Origin: Bacteroidaceae bacterium
GTDB lineage: Bacteria; Bacteroidota; Bacteroidia; Bacteroidales; Bacteroidaceae
DNA length: 28,457 nucleotides
Assembly: GCA_016292545.1 (NCBI GenBank)
Contig: JAEDIG010000016.1
Coordinates: 1-28,457, forward strand
Direction: 5' to 3'
Of this stretch, positions 8,148-15,602 are shown piece after piece. Each line of letters starts with the position of its first letter. Position 1 is the stretch's first letter. Made by a program: the position numbers and the translations under genes. The notes under the pieces were generated by a model. It was not told the origin of the DNA. It did no database searches and worked only from the letters and a program-made list of their open reading frames with translations.

Positions 8148-9106
8148 CGCATGAACTGGGCACGCTCAAAAGTGCTGGTGTCGCGCACGTTCTTCTGGTT
8201 GAGACGCCCCGTGGCCTGCTCCACGGAGGCAATGCCCTTTTCGTCAAGCCATTGGGAAAGGAAATCGGTACTGCGCTGGATGAAACCTGCCCCCTGCTCG
8301 TACAATGCACTACATACTTCCACTGCAGAAGCACCTGCGAGGATGGCCTTCACTACATCCTCGGGATTGTGCACACCACCCGAAGCCGCATACGAAATCT
8401 GGGGCACACGGGCCGAACTGATGCCCAGCCAGCGCAGGGTGGAGGTAAGAGCTGCTCCCGTAGTGAATACACCGCCTGCACATTGCTTCATGTTTTCGAT
8501 GTCGATGTCCGGCTGGTACAGTCGGTTGAACAATACGACAGCAGCCGCTCCATGGGCATACAGCTGCTGGATAAGAGCCACGGGATTGGTGAGGTTCTCA
8601 CCCAGCTTCACGATGATGGGCAGTTTCACTTTCTTGCGAAGCATATCAAGAATCTCCACCTGACGTTTTTCATAGCTGCCATAGACGTAGTCGGTATCTG
8701 TCTGCAAGGCCATAGTGTTGATTTCCAGGGCATCTGCACCTGCCTTCTCAATTTCCTGTGCAAATTCAGTCCATCCCTCTCCCTGGTAGCAGCTGATGCT
8801 GGCAATCACGGGTATGCTGCACTGCTGCTTGGTGGAGGCAATCAACTGGAGGTATTCGCCCAGATGATGGTTGCGCACATACTGCTCCAGATAGTCGATG
8901 CCATCATAATATCCAGCCTGCTGGTGATCCATCGAGCTCACCTCGTGCAATATCTGTTCCTCGAAAAGGGATTTCAGCACGACGGCAGCCGCTCCGGCTT
9001 CTTCCAGTTTCTTGTTTTTGGCGGCACTGTCGGTCAAACCTGAACTGGCCACTATGATAGGATTCTTCAATTTCAATCCTGCATAAACGGTTTCAATAGT
9101 ACTCAT
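8123..9106 (-). CDS. Dihydroorotate dehydrogenase-like FMN protein
   Basis: This 327-residue protein has the TIM-barrel FMN fold of class 1 dihydroorotate dehydrogenases. It shows LKLKNPIIVASSGLT (11-25), AGADALEIN (122-130), IIVKLGENLTNP (164-175), and a C-terminal phosphate-binding loop ASGGVHNPEDVVKAILAGASAVEV (241-264). The loop that in true PyrD reads N-x-SCPN after the EIN is replaced by TMALQTD (131-137), so the usual catalytic cysteine motif is absent. It is therefore probably not the pyrimidine enzyme but the DHOD-like paralogue often annotated in Bacteroidetes; its substrate is unknown to me. The gene is monocistronic, convergent with menE, and has a TAAGTTTG -7 box about 30 bases upstream. 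Confidence 0.85.
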   Translation of the reverse strand: MSTIETVYAGLKLKNPIIVASSGLTDSAAKNKKLEEAGAAAVVLKSLFEEQILHEVSSMDHQQAGYYDGIDYLEQYVRNHHLGEYLQLIASTKQQCSIPVIASISCYQGEGWTEFAQEIEKAGADALEINTMALQTDTDYVYGSYEKRQVEILDMLRKKVKLPIIVKLGENLTNPVALIQQLYAHGAAAVVLFNRLYQPDIDIENMKQCAGGVFTTGAALTSTLRWLGISSARVPQISYAASGGVHNPEDVVKAILAGASAVEVCSALYEQGAGFIQRSTDFLSQWLDEKGIASVEQATGRLNQKNVRDTSTFERAQFMRYFSSREA

Positions 9107-9134
9107 TGATGCTGTATTTTATGTGAACAATATG

Positions 9135-9142
9135 CAAACTTA
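9135..9142 (-). promoter_or_regulatory. -7 box for the DHOD-like gene
   Basis: The minus strand reads TAAGTTTG, a TAnnTTTG match 28 bases upstream of the ATG. The -33 region is only T-rich. The 234-base spacer 9107-9340 also holds the divergent efflux promoter and an inverted repeat, and is otherwise AT-rich with no other gene visible. Confidence 0.5.
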
Positions 9143-9264
9143 CATATAATTTCTGAGAAAAAGCCCATTCACAGCCAAAAATATGCTTCCACCCCCCTGT
9201 TTTTCTTCTTCCATGCCCTTGTACATACACTCCGTTTCTTAAAAAATGTGGCTGAAAAGCATAT

Positions 9265-9279
9265 TGCAACTCAGTTGCA
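9265..9279. promoter_or_regulatory. Perfect inverted repeat, putative operator of the efflux operon
   Basis: TGCAACT and AGTTGCA form a perfect 7-1-7 palindrome ending 12 bases upstream of the -7 box of the metal-efflux operon. It therefore covers the place where the -33 contact would be expected. A protein bound here would compete with or assist RNA polymerase. No metal-sensing regulator gene is adjacent, so the binding factor is unknown. Confidence 0.4.
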
Positions 9280-9291
9280 CCATAAAAGAAA

Positions 9292-9299
9292 TAACTTTG
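9292..9299 (+). promoter_or_regulatory. -7 box of the metal-efflux operon
   Basis: TAACTTTG matches TAnnTTTG exactly. The nearest TTG upstream (9275-9277) lies 14 bases away, shorter than the usual spacing of about 19-21, and falls within the inverted repeat. A weak core promoter that depends on an activator is possible. Confidence 0.5.
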
Positions 9300-9340
9300 T
9301 GGACAAAACAACGAAACATGATATAAAATCCGATCAAAAC

Positions 9341-10501
9341 ATGATGAAAGCACTCTATCGAACACACATGAAAGCATGCCTGATGTGCCTGGGACTCGCC
9401 TGCATGACAGCATGCCACAAGGAGGGGCATACGCACAATGAATCTGAAGAAGAGCAGACACACAACCATCCCGCCAGTGCGGGTCTGGTGGAGATGAGCA
9501 CAGAGGAAGCACAGCTGGCCGGAGTGAAGACCATCAAGGCAGAGGCCTCCCCTTTTGTGGAAGCCCTCACCGTGGGCGGCCGCATCGTGGCTTCGCCCGG
9601 AGAAACTTTTACGCTCACGGCAACTACTCCTGGAATCATCCGCACCCATGCGTCCATGACTCCGGGAACTGCTGTAACCAGAGGGCAGACACTTTTCACG
9701 CTCTCTTCCGACCGCATGATTGACGGTGACCCCGTGAAAAAGAGTGGTGTGGCATTCGAAACAGCCAAGGCCGAGTATGAGCGGAAAACAAGACTGCTAG
9801 CCAAAAAAATCGTTACGCAGAGCGAATGGAATGCCGCCCGAGAACGCTATGAGACAGCCCGTATTGCCTATGAAGCCACAATGGAGAAGGACGGAAAGGA
9901 CGGACATGGCATAGCGGCTCCCGCATCGGGGTATGTGGTGGCCTGTATGGTGAACAACGGCAGCTATGTGAATGCCGGAGAAGCAGTAGCCGTGATTGAA
10001 AAGGGGGACAAGATGATATTGGAAGCCAATATTCCCTTGCGACATCAGCAGTTGGCCCTGCAATGCAAGGGCGCATACTTTCTGCCCGAAGGAGGCAAAA
10101 CGATGCTCGATACGGACAGTCTCCATGCCACCCTGCTCACCACACCCAAAGGCCTGCGTGCCGACGAAGCCTATCTCACCTTGCGATGGGAAATGGCGCG
10201 TGCCGAAGAAGCCTTTCCCGGAAGCTATGCCACGGTCCATCTGAAAGGAGCTGCCAGAGAAAACGCATTGACACTTCCTGCAGAGGCCTTGACCGAGGAA
10301 TCGGGTACCTATTATATATATGTGAAGACAGGTGCCACACACTACGAAAAACGGAGAGTCGTGAAGGGTGCCACCGACGGCACACGGATTGAGATCGTCA
10401 GGGGTCTGAAGGCCGGGGAAACGGTGGCAGTGGATGGTGTTGCAGCCATTCGTCAGGCTGCGGGCGGACGAGTGGTGGAGGCCCATTCGCACAACCATTA
10501 A
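9341..10501 (+). CDS. Heavy-metal RND efflux periplasmic adaptor lipoprotein (CusB/CzcB type)
   Basis: This 386-residue membrane-fusion protein links the inner-membrane RND pump to the outer-membrane channel. The N-terminus MMKALYRTHMKACLMCLG leads to a lipobox-like MTAC, so C25 would be lipidated. Just after it lies a His/Glu-rich stretch (about 26-45), and the C-terminus ends HSHNH, both fitting metal binding. The core has the lipoyl/barrel-sandwich halves (near GETFTLTATTPGII and GIAAPASGYVV) around a coiled-coil hairpin (about 125-180), then a beta-barrel. An in-frame GTG at 9248 is rejected because it precedes the promoter; 9341 or 9344 is chosen, and ATG 9368 is an alternative. The pump gene starts 19 bases downstream. 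The metal is not certain; Cu/Ag or Zn/Co/Cd are the family options. Confidence 0.87.
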   Translation: MMKALYRTHMKACLMCLGLACMTACHKEGHTHNESEEEQTHNHPASAGLVEMSTEEAQLAGVKTIKAEASPFVEALTVGGRIVASPGETFTLTATTPGIIRTHASMTPGTAVTRGQTLFTLSSDRMIDGDPVKKSGVAFETAKAEYERKTRLLAKKIVTQSEWNAARERYETARIAYEATMEKDGKDGHGIAAPASGYVVACMVNNGSYVNAGEAVAVIEKGDKMILEANIPLRHQQLALQCKGAYFLPEGGKTMLDTDSLHATLLTTPKGLRADEAYLTLRWEMARAEEAFPGSYATVHLKGAARENALTLPAEALTEESGTYYIYVKTGATHYEKRRVVKGATDGTRIEIVRGLKAGETVAVDGVAAIRQAAGGRVVEAHSHNH

Positions 10502-10504
10502 CAG

Positions 10505-10512
10505 AAGGAGGT
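10505..10512 (+). promoter_or_regulatory. Strong Shine-Dalgarno sequence before the RND pump gene
   Basis: AAGGAGGT lies 8 bases before the ATG of the pump gene and is a near-perfect complement to the 16S rRNA tail. Bacteroidetes genes rarely use such sites, and no other gene start in this window has one, so it is unusual here. It fixes the start codon at 10521. Confidence 0.7.
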
Positions 10513-10520
10513 GACAGGAT

Positions 10521-13500
10521 ATGATTGAACGTATAATCAAAAATGCGCTCTCGCACCGCATATTAGTTATCGCTGTGTCGGTACTGTTGTTTGCCGTTGG
10601 CCTTCAGACAGCCCGCCAGACCGAAGTGGATGTTTTTCCCGACCTTAATGCTCCCACTGTGACCGTTATGACGGAAGCTCCGGGAATGGCAGCAGAGGAA
10701 GTGGAGAAAACCGTCACGTTCAAGATTGAAACGGCTGTGAACGGTGCCACCCACGTAAGGCGCGTGCGCTCCTCATCTACGGCCGGCTTTTCGGTAGTGT
10801 GGGTGGAGTTTGAATGGGACACAGACATCTATATCGCCCGCCAGGTGGTGTCGGAGAAAATCGCAACCGTGAGAGGTTCACTTCCCGACAATGTGGGTGA
10901 ACCCACACTGGGTCCCCAATCCTCCATTCTGGGCGAGGTGCTCATTGTGGGACTGCAATCCGACACCACTTCGCTACAAGAGCTTCGCACGCTGGCCGAC
11001 TGGACCATACGCCCCAGGCTGCTTTCCACTGGCGGAGTGGCGCAGGTGGCTGTCATAGGAGGGGACGTGCGGGAATACCAAATACTGGTGCATCCCGACA
11101 AGATGCGTCATCTGGGCGTGACACTGGCCGACGTGATGGAAGCCACACGCGGAATGAACGTGAACCAGAGCGGAGGCATTGTGTATCAGTATGGCAATGA
11201 ATATCTGGTGCGCGGGATGGCCATGACCAACGACCTTGACAAGATTTCGTCGAGCGTTGTTCTGCCAAAGACCGACGGAAAGTCGATTCTTCTGGCTCAA
11301 ATTGCCGACGTTACCATCGGCAGCCACAATCCACTCACGGGGGTGGCTTCCGAGCGATGCAAACCCGCCGTGCTGGTCACTGTGACCAAACAGCCCCGCA
11401 CCGGCACCCGCCAGCTCACCGCCAGACTGGAGGCCGCACTGGACGAAATCCGTCCTGCCCTGCCTGCAGACGTAAGGCTGTCTACCGATATCTTCCGCCA
11501 GTCGCGCTTCATCGACAACGCCATTGGCAACGTGCAGCGTTCGCTCTATGAAGGGGCCATCTTCGTGGTTGTCGTTCTGCTCCTCTTTTTGGGCGACATG
11601 CGCACCACCCTCATCTCGCTCATCACCATCCCCTTGTCTCTGCTCGTGACCGTGCTGGTGCTCCACGTGAGCGGATTTGGCATCAACACGATGAGCCTTG
11701 GCGGTATGGCCATTGCCATAGGGTCGCTTGTGGATGACGCCATTGTGGATGTGGAGAATGCATGGAAACGGATTCGCGCCAACCGGCTGCTTCCTCCGGC
11801 AGAACGCTTGCCCATAGTGATGGTCGTTTATCAGGCGTCCAGAGAGGTGCGCCTGCCCATCCTGTATTCCACCCTTATCGTTATCGTCAGCTTTTCGCCC
11901 CTTTTCCTGCTCAGCGGCATGGAGGGGAAGATGCTCATTCCCCTGGGTGTGTCGTTCATCGTTTCCTTGTGTGCGTCCACCCTGGTTGCGCTCACCCTCA
12001 CCCCTGTCCTGTGCAGCTATCTGCCTGTACGTGAAAACCGGCGTGCATCGGGCGAGACATGGGTGGCGCGTCACACTCGCAGTTTCTATGCCAAGAGTCT
12101 TGCATGGGTGCTGGACCATCGCCGCACCTTGCTCATGGCCACAGTCCTTATGCTGGCCAGTGCCCTTGCCATCACCTTCAATCTGGGACGCAGTTTCCTT
12201 CCTCCTTTCAATGAGGGTTCGCTCACCATCAATCTGGCTGCTGCCCCTGGCATATCCCTGATGGAATCCGACAAGATAGGGCGAAAGGCGGAAGAGGTGC
12301 TGCTCAATATTCCTGAAATACAGACCGTGGCCCGGAAAACGGGACGTGCAGAACTCGACGAGCACGCATTGGGCACCAATATGTCGGAGATTGAGGCACC
12401 CTTTGAACTGGACGAACGCACCTATGCGGCATTCATCAGCGATGTACGTCACCAGCTGAGCCAGTTTCCGGGCATTGCGGTGGAAATAGGGCAGCCCATC
12501 AGCCACCGCATCGACCGCATGCTCAGCGGCACCAAGGCAAACATCGCCATCAAGGTGTTTGGCGACGACCTGGGCCAGCTCTACAGTCTGGGGCAAGAGA
12601 TCAAGGCTACCGTCAGCGATGTGGAAGGCATTGCCGACCTGAACGTGGAACAGCTGGTGGAGCGGCCGCAGCTGAGCATCATCCCGCGCTACGACCAGCT
12701 GGCAAACCATGGGATGACCGTGAAGGAACTGAACGACTGGATTGCCGTGGGGCTGGGCGGCGAAACGGTGTCGCAGGTGTATGAGGGCGACAAGTCCTTC
12801 AATCTGATCGTACGCTCCTCCCAGGCCGTACAAGGCTCGATAGAGCAGATAATGGACATGAGCGTAACAGCAAAAAACGGCCAGACATTCCCGCTCTCGC
12901 AGGTGGCCGAAGTGAAGACGGCCAGCGGAGCCAACACGGTCAACCATGAGAACGCCAAACGCAGGATTGTGGTGTCGGCCAATGCCAGCGGACGCGACCA
13001 GCGCAGCCTTGTGGACGAGATACAGGCACGCATTTCGCAAAACATAACCCTTCCTGAAGGCTACCATGTGGAATATGGAGGACAGTTCGAGAACGAAGCT
13101 GCTGCCGGACGCACACTGGCCTTGGCCTCCGTGTTGAGTGTAGGTGTCATCTTTCTGCTGCTCTATCTGCTCATCGGCAATGCAGCAGAGAGCACCATCG
13201 TGCTGGTGAATCTGCCGCTGGCCCTTGTGGGAGGAGTGTGGGTGCTGTGGCTCACCACTGGCGAGTTCAGCATCCCTGCCATTATCGGGTTCATCTCGCT
13301 CTTCGGCATAGCCACCCGCAACGGCATGCTGCTCATCTCCAACTACCACGAGCTCTTGGCCACCGGCAAACACAGCATCAGGGAGTGTATCGTCCGGGGG
13401 TCCATCGACCGTCTGAACCCCATCCTCATGACGGCACTCACCTCTGCGCTGGCACTTGTTCCGCTGGCTGTGGGCGGAGACCTCCCGGGCAACGAAATCC

Positions 13501-13634
13501 AGAGCCCCATGGCCAAGGTCATCCTTGGAGGGCTGGTCACGTCGACTATCCTCAATGCCTACGTAGTGCCCTCCATCCAGCTGTGGAGGATGCAAAAGAA
13601 ACACATCACCCGATCAAACAACGAACAATCATAA
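10521..13634 (+). CDS. CusA/CzcA family heavy-metal efflux RND pump
   Basis: This 1037-residue inner-membrane transporter is the proton-driven pump of a tripartite metal exporter. TM1 (about 12-30) is followed by the family motif DVFPDLNAP (37-45). Porter subdomains come next, then TM2-6 (about 340-500). TM4 carries LVDDAIVDVEN (403-413), with D405 at the place of the proton-relay Asp of E. coli CusA. A second periplasmic half and TM8-12 end near residue 1025. The TM4 context AIAIGSLVD resembles CusA more than the D-x5-D of CzcA. A methionine (in TNMSEIE, about 620) falls near CusA M573, but the residue at the CusA M623 position in the RID block is Arg, so monovalent-metal specificity is not proven. 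Its stop is one base from the outer-membrane factor start. Confidence 0.93.
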   Translation: MIERIIKNALSHRILVIAVSVLLFAVGLQTARQTEVDVFPDLNAPTVTVMTEAPGMAAEEVEKTVTFKIETAVNGATHVRRVRSSSTAGFSVVWVEFEWDTDIYIARQVVSEKIATVRGSLPDNVGEPTLGPQSSILGEVLIVGLQSDTTSLQELRTLADWTIRPRLLSTGGVAQVAVIGGDVREYQILVHPDKMRHLGVTLADVMEATRGMNVNQSGGIVYQYGNEYLVRGMAMTNDLDKISSSVVLPKTDGKSILLAQIADVTIGSHNPLTGVASERCKPAVLVTVTKQPRTGTRQLTARLEAALDEIRPALPADVRLSTDIFRQSRFIDNAIGNVQRSLYEGAIFVVVVLLLFLGDMRTTLISLITIPLSLLVTVLVLHVSGFGINTMSLGGMAIAIGSLVDDAIVDVENAWKRIRANRLLPPAERLPIVMVVYQASREVRLPILYSTLIVIVSFSPLFLLSGMEGKMLIPLGVSFIVSLCASTLVALTLTPVLCSYLPVRENRRASGETWVARHTRSFYAKSLAWVLDHRRTLLMATVLMLASALAITFNLGRSFLPPFNEGSLTINLAAAPGISLMESDKIGRKAEEVLLNIPEIQTVARKTGRAELDEHALGTNMSEIEAPFELDERTYAAFISDVRHQLSQFPGIAVEIGQPISHRIDRMLSGTKANIAIKVFGDDLGQLYSLGQEIKATVSDVEGIADLNVEQLVERPQLSIIPRYDQLANHGMTVKELNDWIAVGLGGETVSQVYEGDKSFNLIVRSSQAVQGSIEQIMDMSVTAKNGQTFPLSQVAEVKTASGANTVNHENAKRRIVVSANASGRDQRSLVDEIQARISQNITLPEGYHVEYGGQFENEAAAGRTLALASVLSVGVIFLLLYLLIGNAAESTIVLVNLPLALVGGVWVLWLTTGEFSIPAIIGFISLFGIATRNGMLLISNYHELLATGKHSIRECIVRGSIDRLNPILMTALTSALALVPLAVGGDLPGNEIQSPMAKVILGGLVTSTILNAYVVPSIQLWRMQKKHITRSNNEQS

Positions 13635-13635
13635 T

Positions 13636-14829
13636 ATGAAGAGAATACTATCCACTCTCGCATGGCTGCCTGTGTGGGCGGTTCTGCCCGTTGGCAGCCA
13701 CAAAGCATGCGCGCAGGACATTGAACATGTACTTGCATCCATCGAGGCCAACAACATCCAGCTACAGGCCTTGCAAAAAAAACAGGAGGCCGACCGCCAC
13801 CAGATGAAAAGCGAATCGAACCTTGGAGAAACGGAAATTGAATACAGCCCCTTCTACACCTCGGGAGTGGGCAGAATGGCATCCAGCGAACTGGTGGTGA
13901 GCCAGGGGTTCGATTTCCCCAGCCTCTATGCCGCACGCCGGAAGGCACAGATGGCGGCCTATGCACAGATGGGCTGCGAGCAGCTGGCCCTGAAGCAGGA
14001 CATTCTCCTTCAGGCTCGTCTGCTCTGCCTGCAGATTATCTACCTGAGAAAGTGTATGGCCATTGAGGACCAGCGCATGGAGGCACTTTCCCGCATGGAA
14101 CAGCTGCTCAATGTGAAACTGGAGAACGGAGAGGCCACCATCATAGAAGTAAACAAACTGAAGATAGAGAAGAGTGGTTTGGAAAAGACACGCCTGCAAA
14201 CCGCATCTTCGCTCCAGAAGGCCCGGCATGCGCTACAGGCCCTGAACGGAGGAAAGGAAGTGGCATTCAGCAGAACCGATTATCCGCAACAAGGCGAAAT
14301 GGAAGATGACGCCTCTGTGCTGACCCGCTATCTGGCCAACGACGCAGGACTGAAGGCCACCCGGCTCTCGGTGGAAACCGCTGCGGGAAAGGTGAAGGTG
14401 AGCAAGATGGAAAGCCTTCCCCAGCTGGCTGTGGGCTATCGCAGGAACACGGAACTGAAAGAAGTCAGCAACGGATTCCTTGTGGGGGCCTCAATCCCCA
14501 TCTTCAGCAACCGTCACAAGACCCGCGAAGCACGCAAGCGGCAGGAGGCAGCCGAACTGGATGCGGCAGAAAAGCAATCGTCCACACAATCGTATGTGGA
14601 GTCATTGCTGGAGGAACGGAACCTGCTGCGGACCGCGCTGGCCACCTTCAGCATGTCGCTCACCGACTCCACACTGGCCACATTGGCTACAGCCACGGAT
14701 GAAGGACAAATCACGGCCATCGGCTATTGGCAGGAGGCAGAAGCACTCTACAAGAGCAAGTCGGACTATGAAGAATGCCTCTACACGCTTCAATGCATAG
14801 AGGCAATGCTCAGAAAAAGCGACAGATAA
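13636..14829 (+). CDS. TolC/CzcC-type outer-membrane efflux protein
   Basis: This 397-residue protein begins with a signal peptide ending near ACAQ (residues 24-27). Alternating amphipathic helices rich in Gln, Glu, Lys and Ala follow in two repeats (about 28-190 and 215-395), the layout of outer-membrane efflux proteins that form the trimeric exit duct. It includes the ELVVSQGFDFPSLYAARRK segment and a late IPIFSNRHKTREA segment, which look like the equivalent points of the two repeats. It is the third gene of the operon and starts one base after the pump stop. At under 400 residues it is short for the family. No lipobox is seen, so unlike many OMFs it is probably not lipidated. Confidence 0.85.
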   Translation: MKRILSTLAWLPVWAVLPVGSHKACAQDIEHVLASIEANNIQLQALQKKQEADRHQMKSESNLGETEIEYSPFYTSGVGRMASSELVVSQGFDFPSLYAARRKAQMAAYAQMGCEQLALKQDILLQARLLCLQIIYLRKCMAIEDQRMEALSRMEQLLNVKLENGEATIIEVNKLKIEKSGLEKTRLQTASSLQKARHALQALNGGKEVAFSRTDYPQQGEMEDDASVLTRYLANDAGLKATRLSVETAAGKVKVSKMESLPQLAVGYRRNTELKEVSNGFLVGASIPIFSNRHKTREARKRQEAAELDAAEKQSSTQSYVESLLEERNLLRTALATFSMSLTDSTLATLATATDEGQITAIGYWQEAEALYKSKSDYEECLYTLQCIEAMLRKSDR

Positions 14830-14855
14830 ACAAGGGAAAGTATAGTATTCGTTCT

Positions 14856-15530
14856 CTATTTCACGGCCTTGGTCCACCAGGCGTCATTGACATCCCTAGG
14901 GGCACCATGGTCCACATTTTCCTGCCCGTGGGCAGCCGCAGCACGCTGCGATGAGGTGTTGCCGTTGCGCACACGGCTCAGCGTCTCGGGCGTCATCTGC
15001 AAGAAACTGGCAATGTATACCATTGGGGCACGCAACACAATCTCGGGCTTTTCGCGCAAAAGGCGTTCATAGCGTTCCGTTGCATTCTCGAAACGCTGGC
15101 TGTCGGCATGTTCCTGGCTGCTGATTGCCACATGCTCCAGAATCTTCCGGTAGAGCATGTCCATCTCCTGGTTGCGCACCATCAGGTTGTTCAGGTCATC
15201 GTATGGGATGGCATAGAGCTTGGTGTTCTCCAGCGCTTCCACAATCAGGCGGCTGGGCTCCTGCTTCAGGTAGCTCTCGATGCAGAACACGATGCGTCCC
15301 TCAAAGCTGAAATGCTCCGTCACATCCCGTTTGTTCTTGTAGTAGTACTGGCGCACCATCCCGTGTTCCACGTAATACAGCGCCCTGCACACCTTCCCTT
15401 CGGCCAGAATGGTGTCGCCCTTCTGGAATTTCATGGGAATCAGAATGCTTGCAAGCGTGTCAACTCCCGATGGTGTAAGTGCGCAATATATCCTTGCAAT
15501 CTCTCTGGCTACATCTCGTCTTCTATCCAT
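14856..15530 (-). CDS. Crp/Fnr family transcriptional regulator
   Basis: This 224-residue protein has a cyclic-nucleotide-binding-type beta-roll (about 20-115), a long dimerisation helix (about 115-150) and a helix-turn-helix with the Bacteroidetes-style recognition segment IASFLQMTPETLSRVR (173-188). The phosphate cassette that in E. coli Crp reads GEL...RSA is replaced here by CIES...SRLI, so cAMP binding is doubtful. Cysteines at Fnr-like positions are not seen. After the recognition helix the protein runs on for about 36 residues, longer than most relatives I know. It lies 72 bases downstream of lepA on the same strand and converges with the efflux operon, with only 26 bases between the stop codons and no visible terminator. 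Its targets are unknown. Confidence 0.85.
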   Translation of the reverse strand: MDRRRDVAREIARIYCALTPSGVDTLASILIPMKFQKGDTILAEGKVCRALYYVEHGMVRQYYYKNKRDVTEHFSFEGRIVFCIESYLKQEPSRLIVEALENTKLYAIPYDDLNNLMVRNQEMDMLYRKILEHVAISSQEHADSQRFENATERYERLLREKPEIVLRAPMVYIASFLQMTPETLSRVRNGNTSSQRAAAAHGQENVDHGAPRDVNDAWWTKAVK

Positions 15531-15552
15531 GGCATCGTATGGTTTTTGAAAT

Positions 15553-15565
15553 TATATATATATAT
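15553..15565. repeat. Short (TA)n tract upstream of the Crp-like gene
   Basis: Six and a half TA units lie 23-35 bases before the ATG of the regulator gene, where a promoter -7 region would be expected. The minus-strand sequence after it, TAATTTCA, is only a poor TAnnTTTG match. A tract of this kind could change length by slippage and alter expression, though it may be simple AT-rich promoter DNA. Confidence 0.35.
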
Positions 15566-15602
15566 GTGTGATTTCTTTGTTCCTTGATAATAATGTAATG
15601 TG

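Noticed and set aside
9248..9340. GTG at 9248 as start of the efflux adaptor
   Set aside because: It lies upstream of the promoter and would bury the lipoprotein signal 30 residues inside the protein.
10974..13604. 876-codon open frame on the minus strand opposite the RND pump gene
   Set aside because: Same codon-bias effect; His- and Gln-rich low-logic translation, while the plus strand encodes an intact CusA/CzcA protein.
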